DNA of 64,000 bases from Leptodactylus fallax (lineage: Eukaryota > Chordata > Amphibia > Anura > Leptodactylidae). Under the pieces are notes generated by a model. The model worked only from the letters and a program-made list of their open reading frames with translations. It searched no databases and was not told the DNA's origin. The stretch covers positions 124,001-188,000 of the forward strand of contig CAMRHE010000157.1 in assembly GCA_947044405.1 (NCBI GenBank), given 5' to 3'. A program made the position numbers and the translations under genes. This document shows, one piece after another, positions 22,241 to 36,009 of this stretch (the stretch's first letter is position 1; each line of letters begins with the position of its first letter).

Positions 22241-22688
22241 TTCTGTATAACGGTGTGTTTTCTATATTAAGGATGTGTTTTTGCACAGAAAACTCAGGCT
22301 TTGGTTTTTTTTTGTGCAAAAATGCACCAGTTTTACATCGAATGAAAAAGTTCCAAATATATCTGCATCCAGATACATAGTGTGTATTCACCATAAGGAT
22401 GCCGCCATACGGTGCTCCTGGACACATTTACCACTAATTGGGGACTGCACATGGACTTTCATTGCTTCTAATCAGAAAGTACAGGAGCGTCCCAGGAAAT
22501 AGCAGTAAGCGCATGTGTCCTAAAGCATCTGGTGGCAGCACTTCTGTGTTATGGTTTGTGGTATATGACTTTAGTTTAGGGGTCATCAGACTTACAATTA
22601 TTGACCGGCACTCCGAGTACCTCATCTTTGATTTTTTTATTAAAATCGGCACGCCGAACAAAAAAGGTTGCCTACCCCTGCTCTAGAA

Positions 22689-23789
22689 AATAAGTCACTT
22701 TCCGACCATAGATTCTCTTTACATTGGTTTACAAAATTTGTAAGTTTACTTTTAGTACTTATGTGAAGTTTGATGTCTGATCCCTCAATTCTATAGAGTA
22801 AAAGAATAAAGAAAGATGTCTTCAGGGAGTTGAGAACAATTATAAATGATGGCTCCTGTAGATAGTAAAGACATTGCTGAATAGGAGTATTTTAGGAGAA
22901 TACAAAGAGAGAGGAGAAAGAAAGAAAATCATGATTTGCTCTTTGAACTTTGCCTTTTGTTGCTGAACTGATCACTATGAATCCAACTAATGATTATAGA
23001 TCGTGATCAGCAAAATGTTATGAAAAGTAAAAGGTAAGTGAATGGATGTTTGATGTTATAGAGTTTGTATTGGATGTACTTTGTCCATTTGTTTAACTAC
23101 AAGTCTAAGGAAACCAGCTAACCACAGCCCCAGCATTCTGAGAGCTGTAGATTTACAACATATGAAGAGATATGTATGTCATATCCACAATCAACTCAAC
23201 TGAGGTCCACTATCTTTTAGTCTGTGTTCACACTTGTGTTAATTCTTGTACCAGGTTTCTTTGCTTTTTCATTGTAGTATCTAGCAAATTGGACAGCAAA
23301 GCTGTTATGATGCAAGTATTTTAGGCATCAAAAGAACTATGGTTAAGCCCCAAGTTAATGGGATCGTGAGTTGTACAAAGGATTTGGCACTGAATTATGA
23401 CCTCTGTAAACAAGGACAGCATAGCAAACATTAACCCAGTTGTTTCAAACGTAAAAGTACTTGTTTTTTCCTAAGCTGAAATAGACATTTGAAAAAGCAG
23501 GACGTGTTTCTGTACAATAAGGTCATATACACATGCAGCAGAAATTGTTACTGCAGAAATTCCCCTGTGTAGATTTTGCTGAAGTTTTAACTAGATTGCA
23601 ATGAGAAAAATTTATAAGAAATAGGCAAGAAATAAGTCATGCTATGGATATGTAAATCTCCAATGATTCGCTGAACTAGAAGGTTCCTGTCATCATGACA
23701 GAAAGAAATGTTTCTATAATGTTTATATAATACCAGCCTTAGTGTCTCATGTGAAATACATTGCTCATATGATTCTACAATTTTGCCTA
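22689..23789. other. Spacer
   Basis: No gene is recognised; AT-rich with ordinary low-complexity sequence. Confidence 0.4.
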
Positions 23790-25417
<1,628 letters not shown>

Positions 25418-25820
25418 TATATGTTATTACCAGCTACATTATAAAGCTATATTGTGATCATTGTTCTAGACATAGGACACATTCATGAAACAAAAACTGC
25501 GTGAAAAAAGCACAATATTTGGTGCATGGCAGCTTTGCACTAAAAGCTGCACCTTTTTATCCTTGTTCTGCCTCTTATGGCACCTTGTAATGAAGTAGGT
25601 GGGACATGGAAGAAGTGTAGGATCTGAGTCAGAAAGGGTTTCATATCCAGACACATTTAGGTAACACCTGAAATTTGCTCCATGTCTTTGCAAACTTCCT
25701 GAGATACACCACAGTTATTAAGAGGCCTGTGCTGGTTAATAATTGTGTGAACATCTTGTGTAAGCGACCCAGAGATTAAGAAAGGCATATAGAAAGCCAC
25801 CCTAATGTATATGTGTATAT
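25418..25820. other. Spacer
   Basis: No gene is recognised. Confidence 0.4.
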
Positions 25821-26380
25821 ACACACGTGGACAAAATTGTTGGTACCCTTCGTTTAATGAAAGAAAAACCCACAATGGTCACAGAAATAACTTGTATCTG
25901 ACAAAAGTAATTTGCCAAACTACATGTTGACAAGCCACAACTCTTCTTGGAGAATGTCCTATGGATAGATGAGACAAAAATCTAATTTTTTGGCAAGGCT
26001 GAAACATGCCGTCTGGAAAAGGCGCTCTTCAAACCCGAGACAACTGGAGCAGTTTGCTCATGAGGAGTGGGCCAAAATACCTGTTGAGAGGTGCAGAAGT
26101 CTCATTGACAGTTACAGGAATCGTTTGATTGCAGTGATTGCCTCAAAAGGTTGTGCAAGAAAATATTAAGTTAAGGGAACCATCGTTTCTGTCCAGGCCT
26201 GTTTCATGAGTTTTGTTTTTTAAAAAATTCTGTTGAAGCATGGTTGAAAAGCAATGTCTGACTTTCATTTGTTCATTTTCATAGAATTTTTATATATTAT
26301 TACTTTTGTGAGATTCAAGTTATTTCTGTGACCATTGTGGGTTTTTCTTTCATTAAACGAGGGGTAGCAAAAATTTTGTC

Positions 26381-26390
<10 letters not shown>
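25821..26390 (+). mobile_element. Internally deleted Tc1 element (about 570 bp)
   Basis: The left 'cacgtggacaaaattgttgg' and right 'aaaattttgtccacgtg' ends continue inward as about 70 bp of inverted repeat ('aagaaaaacccacaatggtc'). Between them are remnants of the catalytic domain (a piece like WIDETK) joined directly to the C-terminal part (WKRRSSNPRQLEQFAHEEWAK ... GCARKY). The region between the first Asp and the catalytic Glu is missing. A relative with the same ends lies at 55974-57091. Confidence 0.9.
25969..26169 (+). pseudogene. Tc1-type transposase C-terminal remnant
   Basis: About 60 codons correspond to the last part of a Tc1 transposase (after the catalytic Glu), ending GCARKY before TAA. 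This matches the GCATKY ends of the transposases at 24-25 and 30-31 kb. It is preceded by a fused scrap of the region around the first Asp. It has no catalytic core and is non-functional. Confidence 0.85.

Positions 26391-26443
<53 letters not shown>
26382..26443. repeat. (TG)n/(TA)n compound microsatellite
   Basis: About 18 TG followed by about 12 TA units start at the right end of the deleted Tc1 element. The array appears to have grown from the 'cacgtgtgtg' terminus. Confidence 0.95.
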
Positions 26444-26860
26444 TTAAATCTTCATGTCTGTGGACATTTTTTAGCCTCTGGTAAATGCCTTCCCACCTTT
26501 GTATGTCAAATATATTGCTTTAAATTAAGTACATTTAAGCCCATTTTACATGATGAATGTCAGGCAATCTGAGAAGGTGATAATATACAGTTCTCATAGA
26601 GCTGCCAAGGCTCAGTGCAGTAGACTACATTTCAACAAAGATAATGTGTAAATCCAGCAAATATTACAATGCCTTTACTTTCTTACTTTATTATCTGGTA
26701 CGTAACATAATTTACATTTATAATTTTTTTTTTTAAGTTTTGGACAGAATCTGTAATGGAGACCCTGGAATTAGAATAAATACTGGTTAAGTAATAACCA
26801 AAGGACTAGAGTAATAAAATTACCTTTTATATACTGTCATTCATATAAACACAATTTTCT
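26444..26860. other. Upstream spacer of olfactory receptor 3
   Basis: AT-rich and without a recognised gene. It ends in the acceptor-like 'ttttctttcag' (AG at 26864-26865), 9 nt before the ATG. Confidence 0.45.
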
Positions 26861-26874
26861 TTCAGACTGTTGTC

Positions 26875-27819
26875 ATGATCACGAGGAATTTCACCACCGT
26901 GGGTGAATTCATCCTTCTAGGACTAACAAACGAGCAAGACCTGCAGATATTGTTATTTATTGTATTTCTTATATGTTACATTGTCTCTTTATTTGGTAAT
27001 ATAGTAATAATTTGGATCAGTAGCGTAAACCCTCGACTAAACACTCCAATGTACTTCTTTTTGAGAAATCTCTCCTTCTTGGACATCTGGTATACGTCAA
27101 GCATAATTCCCAATATGCTGAAGAACTTCTTATCAGTGAAGAAATCTATATCATTCATTGCTTGTTTCACCCAAATGTTCATCCACCTCTCTCTAGGAGG
27201 GGCAGAGTGCTATCTATTGTTAACAATGGCCTATGACCGGTATGTGGCTATATGCAGCCCGTTACACTATACTAAAATCATGCACCCTGTTCTGTGTATT
27301 AAGATGGCAATCCTATCTTGGGCTGGAGGCTTAACAAACTCAATATTCCAAATAGTGTATACATTACAGTTACCTTTCTGTGGTCCAAATGTTATTAACC
27401 ATTTCATCTGTGAGGAGCCCATCTTGTTAGAGTTGGCCTGCAGAGATACATCACTCAATAAGACGCTCATTTTCATCTGTGCTATAGCAGTAGCTGTGGT
27501 CCCTTTTTTTTTAATTCTTGTCACTTACATCTATATAATTTCCAACATAATGAAGATCAGCACATCCAGGGGACGTAGAAAAGCTTTTTCCACTTGTGCT
27601 TCACATGTTATTGTGGTCAACTTATTTTATGGCACCATTTTTTCAATGTATTTAAGGCCTGGAGATACTCATGTTGCTAACCAAGACAAGATGGCCACCT
27701 TATTCTACAGTGTTATCACACCGATGTTAAACCCCTTGATCTACACTTTAAGAAACAAGGACGTAAAGGAAGCATTAAAAGAAACCACAAGGAAGAAGAA
27801 TGTGTTAGATTTGACCTGA
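26875..27819 (+). CDS. Class II olfactory receptor 3 (314 aa, intact)
   Basis: This is an odorant GPCR, third in the same-strand cluster. It starts MITRNFTTVGEF with glycosylation site NFT at residues 5-7. All hallmark motifs are present: GN in TM1, PMYFFLRNLSFLD in TM2, MAYDRYVAICSPL at the end of TM3, LPFCGPNVINHF with ICEEP in the second extracellular loop, KAFSTCASHVIVV in TM6, and PMLNPLIYTLRN in TM7. It is the most divergent in the third intracellular loop (KISTSRGRRKAF instead of KIRTTTGRKKAF) and after TM6 (LRPGDTHVANQ). Length is normal and there are no stops. Ligand and subfamily are unknown. Confidence 0.95.
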   Translation: MITRNFTTVGEFILLGLTNEQDLQILLFIVFLICYIVSLFGNIVIIWISSVNPRLNTPMYFFLRNLSFLDIWYTSSIIPNMLKNFLSVKKSISFIACFTQMFIHLSLGGAECYLLLTMAYDRYVAICSPLHYTKIMHPVLCIKMAILSWAGGLTNSIFQIVYTLQLPFCGPNVINHFICEEPILLELACRDTSLNKTLIFICAIAVAVVPFFLILVTYIYIISNIMKISTSRGRRKAFSTCASHVIVVNLFYGTIFSMYLRPGDTHVANQDKMATLFYSVITPMLNPLIYTLRNKDVKEALKETTRKKNVLDLT

Positions 27820-28533
27820 GTAATTCCTGAAAACATTCACGATATAGAAACAAGGGCTTCCCCACTTTTATTGATCAGAAGAAAGTAAATAAAATAAATG
27901 AGGCCATCTACTTGTCATTGGCTAAAACCTGTTATCATTAACTAAAACCCGTGTCCATATGCCCTTTAAGTGCATATGGACATCACAAAGGAGGGTTCTC
28001 TGTTCAAGACCCTCCTCTATGAATCAGATCAGAGAATATCTAAATAAGATGGGGTCCTACTCTGATAGAATTACTCTATTCATATACTACGAGGTCAGTC
28101 ATTCATGTGAATGGCCAGCATGTAATGTTACATTCCAATGACCAGATGGAACCATGAAACCAATGGTTCTAGGAGCTGAACATGTGGATATGGGGTAATT
28201 GCATGGCTAGATAATATTAAAGAAAAGGTTTTTTTTTTTTTGGTTTTTTTTTAACTTCTTGCTATATATACAGTATGTATATATATACATATTGGTATGT
28301 TCTACCAGTGTTAGCAGCTGCATGAGATTATGGATCTGCAGGGGTGGGGAACTGGCTTCTTCCTGGCATTCATGTGATCGGGGGAACTGCATGAGCTGCT
28401 GCTAACATACCAGTGTCAGTTAGAAATTAATAAAAAAAAAAAAAAAAAGGGGTAAAATGTCATGTTAAAATGCCTCCCCTAAGGTCTAATAAGGGTCACA
28501 ATGTGTAAAAATTAAAAAATTAAGACATAATAA
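27820..28533. other. Spacer
   Basis: Contains short homopolymers (T runs near 28230, A run near 28433) but no gene. Confidence 0.4.
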
Positions 28534-28923
28534 TTAAACAGGACCTTTCACATCCTCATAGATGTGTAGTATTACGTACTGCTAAAAAGCTAGCAGTGCG
28601 CTGAATCCAGCGCACTGTAAGCTCTCCAAGTATGCGCCCTGCTTCTGTCAGAAGGGTGGGTCTTACAGCTCAATGCCATCACTAGGCGGTAAGGAACGCC
28701 CTTCCCCCTGACAGTATACTTCCAGAGCCTTGTACTGTCAGGGGGAAATGTTCCACGCAGCCCAGCGATGACGCTGAGCAGTAAGGCCCAACCTTCTGAC
28801 AGTGGGGAGATATTGGTGCCAAAACTAACAGCACCAATATCTCCAACAATGGGGCGCGTACCGGGAAAGCTGAATTCATATATAATACTGCACATCTATG
28901 AGGATGTGAACGGTCCTCTTTAA
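28534..28923. mobile_element. TTAA-flanked palindromic MITE (390 bp)
   Basis: The left end TTAAACAGGACCTTTCACAT and the inverted right end TGTGAACGGTCCTCTTTAA match at about 20 of 22 positions, and TTAA edges both sides. Pairing continues inward ('catcctcatagatgtg' with 'cacatctatgaggatg'). A second inverted block, 'gagatattggtgcc' with 'ggtgctgttag'/'caccaatatctcc', lies near 28806-28846. A piggyBac-like MITE is inferred from the TTAA edges. It is related to 13846-14503 and 57665-57813. Confidence 0.88.
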
Positions 28924-29665
28924 AAATAAAATTTTTAAAATAACACCACTACCTTACCCACAGCACAGGTTGTAGCGCAGCTCCTGGCGGCACAAAACTA
29001 TGTGTCATATACATAAAAGGTGGACCGAGGACATCAAATTCGGCACCAGCATACAGACCCATCCCACAGGTGCTGCAGTTTTCTGCCATTTAACAGACAT
29101 ATCAGACTTCACCACTGACTGACTGGGGTCTGTCTGTCAGAATGGTGTCACAAACCCTCGAGCGCTGGGTGCACATTGTCACGATCTATTCACCCACCAA
29201 GGGACTGGACTTGATTTTTTAGCATCTACCCCAAACTAAACATCTTTGCTAACAAAGACATTGTAATTTCTCAATAAAACAATTATAGTAATTCTTTGAC
29301 CAATCCTATGGCTCTGACACGAATGTAGGCAAACAGGTTTTTACAACAGGTTAACTCTAAGATGGTCAAATGTATAGTCAATTATATGACTATAAGCACA
29401 CCAGAATATAAAAAATGTTAATATACTAAATATGTTTAATAACTGAAAAGAAATAATACTTAGCTACAGTTACCAGTGTTTACAATTACGGAATAGTTCT
29501 TCACATAAGGATATGGGGGACCCATTGCATATTATGCACTAACATATACCCATCTTGTCCAATGACATGGATGTGTATATCTGGTCAACTCATAACATGA
29601 CCATTTATAGTACAGGAATGTGTACACAGGAAGTGATACAACCAAAGCAAGAAACTTATGCTATA
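28924..29665. other. Spacer
   Basis: No gene is recognised. The first 250 bp may be decayed repeat. Confidence 0.4.
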
Positions 29666-29667
29666 TA

Positions 29668-31310
<1,643 letters not shown>

Positions 31311-31312
31311 TA

Positions 31313-31910
31313 GATGTATTTATAGCAGTGAAATGAAGCATAGAGTAACAAATAACAGATTAATTACAGAAGTACATCAATAAGATATCCACAGATGGAC
31401 AGTAAGGAATACAGAATGATCAATAAAACATTAACCCTGTCATATCACATCAATAAGAAAGTCCGATTTTGTGGAAAAAACACATCCTATTACACTAAAT
31501 ACTAGAACTGCTGTAATGTAAAGCAGGTGCCTGAGAAACATTTGGCTAATTTTGACATGATATTGATAGTTTGTATCAGTTAGTCTCTCGGTGTCACAGT
31601 ATTTACATGCTAGGTTTTGTCCATGGCTTGAGCAAACTAAAATGCAGCACGTTGTGGACACACTGGAGCAGTTAACTAATGAAAATGTGGCAGACTTCTG
31701 GGGTAATTTGCACCAAAAAACTGGTTTACATGCTTAAAGCTTTATTTTATAAGTGTTTCAGACCCTTTCTAACAGTTTCTGCATCTTGCCCAACAAGTGG
31801 GTAGGGCTTGCCCAAAGTAGGTGGGGCTTAATATACAACACCAGTGTACATGCAAGATAGAGTAAACTAACAGGATGTCAGGGCTGGCAGCACAGTTACA
31901 GTGGTCAGGA
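31313..31910. other. Spacer
   Basis: No gene or defined repeat is recognised. Confidence 0.4.
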
Positions 31911-33345
31911 AGAGGTTATTATTATTATTATTGTTTATTTATATAGCACCATTGATTCCATGGTGCTTTACATTTGCGGATTTACATACGGTACACAAGA
32001 TATACAAAACAGATAATACTAACAGTGACCAACTGGCACAGTGGGATAGAGGGCCTTGCCTGCAAGAGCTTACAGTCTATGAGGGAAGAGGGATAGAGAC
32101 AGAAGGTGGGGGTAGAGGCTGTTCAGGTGGTGGTGTGGTGACAGTAGCGTTATTGGAGGTTGTAGGCCTTCCTGAATAGATGAGTCTTCAGGGCCTTCTT
32201 CAAGCTTGTGATTGTGGGGGTCAGTCTTATGTGTCTTGGTAATGAGTTCCAGAGTATGGGGGATGCACGGGAGAAGTCTTGGAGACGTTTGTGTGAAGAG
32301 CGGATAAGAGTAGAACTGAGTAAGAGGTCTTTGGAGGATCGGAGGTTACGTGCGGGCAGGTAGGAGACTAGGTCAGAGATATATAGAGGGGACAGGTTGT
32401 GGATGGCTTTGCATGTCAGCGTTAGTAGTTTGAACTCTATTCGCTGGGCAATGGGTAGCCAGTGAAGGGATTGGCAGAGGGGAGCGGCTGATGAAGTACG
32501 GGGGAGAGGTGTATTAAGCGAGCAGCACAGTTAAGGTGGACTGGAGGGGGGCGAGAGTGTTTGCTGGGAGGCCATGAAGAAGGGTGTTACAGTAGTCTAA
32601 GCGGGAGATTATGAGAGAGTGAACTAGCATCTTTGTAGTTTCAGGGGTGAGGAAGGAACGGATTCGGTGGATGTTCTTGAGTTGGAGGCGGCAGGAGGTG
32701 TTGAGGGTTTGAATATGTGGCTTGAAGGATAGATCAGAGTCTAAGGTTATCCCAAGGCAGCGGGCCTGTGGGACTGGGGTGAGAGTGGTTCCATTAATTT
32801 TGATAGATGGGTCAGGTAGGGGGGCCATGCGTGGAGGGGTGAAGATTATGAACTCCGTTTTCTCCATGTTGAGTTTGAGAAAGCGGGAGGAGAGAAAGGA
32901 GGCTACGGCTGCTAGACATTCTGGGATTCTGGACAACAGGGAGGTAATGTTTGGGTGTCGTCAGCATAGCAATGGTAATGGAAACCATGTGATTCTATGA
33001 GTTGGCTAAGGCCTAGGGTGTAGATGGAGAACAGGAGGGGTCCTAGGACGGAGCCTTGGGGAACACCTACAGAAAGAGGGCGTGGCGGGGAGGTGGTGTG
33101 CAAGTGGGAGACACTGAATGTGCGGTTGGTGAGGTATGAGGAGATCCAGGAAAGGGCCAGGTCTGAGATTCCAATGGATGAAAGCGTTTCTAACAGGAGG
33201 GAGTGGTCGACTGTGTCAAAGGCAGAGGAGAGGTCGAGGAGGAGGACAGAATAGTGACGTTTGGCTTTGGCAGTTAAAAGGTCATTAGTGACCTTGGTTA
33301 GGGCAGTTTCTGTGGAGTTCAATATTGGTTGAAGCTCAATAAGGT
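31911..33345 (-). mobile_element. 5'-truncated L2/CR1-type non-LTR retrotransposon
   Basis: On the minus strand it runs from reverse transcriptase sequence into a 3' tail ending in (TAA)n (31911-31935), just after 'gcaccatggaatcaatggtg' and 'ctatataaataaa'. Microsatellite tails instead of poly(A) are typical of the CR1/L2 clades. The 5' end and endonuclease domain are absent. A similar 3' tail occurs alone at 34180-34430. The exact clade (L2, CR1 or Rex1) is uncertain. Confidence 0.88.
32190..33345 (-). pseudogene. Reverse transcriptase of an L2/CR1-type element, broken
   Basis: Successive minus-strand segments show RT hallmarks: [46 protein letters not shown] and the catalytic YADDTQ box. 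After a frame change near 32920 come FLKLNMEKTEF, LGITLDSDLSFKPHI, LIISRLDYCNTLLHGLP, and finally (another frame) the C-terminal LSPLYISDLVSYLPARNLRSS region. Frame changes and a short deletion just after YADDTQ make it non-functional. RT of this class copies element RNA at the target site. Confidence 0.9.
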
Positions 33346-33589
33346 TGAAGTTCAATAAGAAGATAGTGGCAGCAGGCAGGGACAAGGTCAGGGAATAAGC
33401 CAAGGATAAACACAGTAAATCAAGCAGAAACACCTTAGCTAATTTAAAATTCATAAGATGTTTTGTTCGGAGTAAACATGCTGTTTTTAGCTATGACTAT
33501 TAGAGATTATATTTAGATATTGACAGAGATAGGCTGGGGAAGGCTTTCTCGCCTTACTTGCGGACATCTGCCATACTATTATGGCAGTT

Positions 33590-33900
33590 GCAAGCACTTT
33601 AAATGTGGCGCCCGTTTAGGAGCGAAGTGGACCCCAAAACTGCTGGGTCTCTGCTGTATTACACAGCGCAGACCCTCAGGCAATACCACCAATCAGAGTC
33701 TACTTTGATTGTGGGCATTAACCCTTTAGATGCCTCGGTTAAACATGCCCGAGGCATCTATTTACTGGCAGAGCATGCACAATATCATGTTTCTGAAGAT
33801 CACTGTGCCTTGGAACGAGGTCTGGGGGTGGCGATCTGTTAACATGACAGCCAGGAGCCTAAAAAGGCTCCCTGGCCTGTCATTAGTATAGTCAGGCTAC
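33590..33900. repeat. Interspersed repeat with internal inverted words
   Basis: The pair 'tagatgcctcggttaa'/'gcccgaggcatcta' and the pair 'ggagcc'/'ggctcc' around 33855 give short hairpins. The wording 'cattaaccctttagatgcc' is typical of an amphibian repeat I recall. There is no coding capacity. Confidence 0.5.
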
Positions 33901-34179
33901 ACCATCCTGTTATAGAACTCCATGAATCTTACAATACACTGCAATGCACATAGAAGGGGATTCATGAACATACTGAACCATTGTTCCACCTATGACAACA
34001 CATAAAGGATAGGTAGTTCAAGATAAATATAAAAAAGCCCATGATTTTGCAATACATTAACAAAAAGTTGCTCATCCTACACCACATACATTTTGATATG
34101 TTTAACTAAAAGAAAAGGTAAGGAAGGACACAACTGTATATCAGCAACTGGAAGTTTTTGGATTCTGAGATTTAATTAG
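33901..34179. other. Spacer
   Basis: Nothing is recognised. Confidence 0.35.
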
Positions 34180-34430
34180 TAATAATAACTTTATTTATAT
34201 AGAGCCAACATATTCTGTAGCAGTTTACAAATCAGAGGACACATGTACAGACAATATTACAATCTGACAAAGAAATAAACATATCAAACAATAGGAGTGA
34301 GGGCCCTGCTCACAAGAGCTTACATTCTCTGAGGGGATAGGGGCACACAAGAGGTCAGAGGGCTTGTTTGGAGCAATGGTCCAGCCGTCTTCTAATATAT
34401 AAAGACATCATTGAAACTATATTAGTCTGT
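34180..34430 (-). repeat. Solo 3' end of an L2/CR1-type retrotransposon (or derived SINE)
   Basis: On the minus strand 'gaatgtaagctcttgtgagc' is followed by 'agggccctcactcc' and finally 'ctatataaataaagttatta'. This is the same layout as the tail at 31911-32090. It is a severely 5'-truncated copy. Confidence 0.8.
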
Positions 34431-34860
34431 CACCTGCTGGTATCTGTAAATATATAGATACTAAATGTATGGAGTGCAGGGTAACTTCAGGATGGAGGGG
34501 TCAGGCTCTGAGGAATAGAGTAGAAAGGATAGCTGAGGATAAGAAATGTTAGTTTAGTGTCAGGAGGTATAGAACAATGTGATCAGGTCGTGTGATAAGC
34601 CTGCCTAACCAGATGTGATTTTAGAACATGTTTGAAGCTGCCATACTCTATGATATTATAAGATCTTTCTGGCATGTTCAAACTAATGTGCATCATGCAC
34701 CACTTTCCTATAATCTTATATATGTGAGCCCTGTGTGGGGGACAATTTGTTTGATTTAATTCTGAAATCCTTATGGTTGTCTCAATAATTTGGAAACAAT
34801 GGTAGACACGTAGTTCGACAGCCCTCTGGTCCATGGGAGATGAACAAAACAAGAAAAACT

Positions 34861-35300
34861 TTAAAGGGAGTACAAAACACTTCCCAGACAAATAATTTAA
34901 AAGGAGCAGAAACATACCTGTGTGGCCACACACTGATGAAGCAATGAAGAGATTATCATATTTTTATAGATATACAAATCAGCCTGCAAGTGCACTGGGG
35001 GCAGGCCCTGATTTGCCTACAGACAGTTACAAATGGTCTGGCTCTCCTCTGGAATTGATGCCCATGAGTTTCCCTCTTGCTGTGATTGACATTTTTAGCT
35101 TCTATCTGCATCACAGCTGTCTATAGGCAAAACTAGTAAATGAAGTCCGCACCCAGTGCACTTGCAGGCTGATTTGCATATCCATAAAATAATGATTATC
35201 GATTTGTGGCCACAAAGGTATGTTTCTGCTACTACTTAAGGCCCCTACATAGTTCTATTATTGTTTAGAAGGCATTTTGGATCTGACAGATTCCCTTTAA
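34861..35300. mobile_element. TTAA-flanked palindromic MITE (440 bp)
   Basis: TTAA lies at both edges (34861-34864 and 35297-35300). The inverted inner arms are 'agcagaaacatacctgtgtg' and 'gtggccacaaaggtatgtttctgct' (the latter read as its reverse), then 'caaatcagcctgcaagtgca' with 'tgcacttgcaggctgatttg'. The outermost bases after TTAAAGGGA no longer match well. A diverged relative lies at 58991-59401. Confidence 0.8.
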
Positions 35301-36009
35301 TAACTTCTATATGGTATGTACATTCTGTGACATGCACTGGGGTAAAACTTTGTTACTTTACTTCTTGTAATAGCAGTATGACATAATCCCTTAGGATACA
35401 AAAATACCTTAGGGAATGTAGAAGGATTATAAATGATGGTCGTATTGTGAAAGCCTTCTCTACTCACATTAATATGGCTGGTGCAATGCATTTTGATAGT
35501 AGAATAGTTGTTGGAATGTGCTTATTCTATTATATATCTGCAAGATTATAGAAATCCTATATACTATAGTCTTACATCAATTAGTCAAGTATGGATCCAT
35601 AAGACTTCAAAGTTTTATTACATCACAGGTAATGATAAATGGGTCTTCCCAGGAACATAACCATATTTAAATTTACAGAAATGGTTTGGTTTGCAAATAT
35701 AAATAAACATTTTTAAACATTTTTTTCTAACCATATTATTGGTGACTGCATGAATAGGGGAACTTTCTATAGTCTAGCATTGATTGTCCATGTGGCAGCC
35801 ATCATGCTGACATTCAGGTATTCCAAGTAGGTAGGCAGACAAATTCTAAAAATCATGCTTTGGGCACCAAAAGAGTTTGTCCTACTTTTGCCAATAGATA
35901 TTGCATTGCTGGTACCCATGGTATAAAAAGTTATGGCTTTATGGGGCAGTTATTTTCACATAGATGATGTGGGTGTTGGATAGGTCAACAAAATAAAAGT
36001 TTCAAAAGC
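35301..36009. other. Spacer
   Basis: No gene is recognised. Confidence 0.4.

Larger units (their letters stand above)
20691..22680. mobile_element. hAT-type non-autonomous element B (1990 bp) with palindromic core and minisatellite
   Basis: The left end CAGGGGTCGGCAACCT pairs with the inverted right end AGGTTGCCTACCCCTG. A perfect 8-bp duplication CTCTAGAA flanks it (20683-20690 and 22681-22688). Inside are a 384-bp near-perfect palindrome (20812-21195), a 31-bp minisatellite (21200-22240) and about 430 bp of unique right-end sequence. The right end has a second, truncated copy in inverted orientation at 55375-55660. There is no transposase gene, so mobility would need a hAT transposase made elsewhere. 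Confidence 0.92.

Noticed and set aside
32722..33254. Plus-strand frames rich in Arg/Glu/Gly
   Set aside because: They are antisense to the reverse transcriptase remnant on the minus strand.
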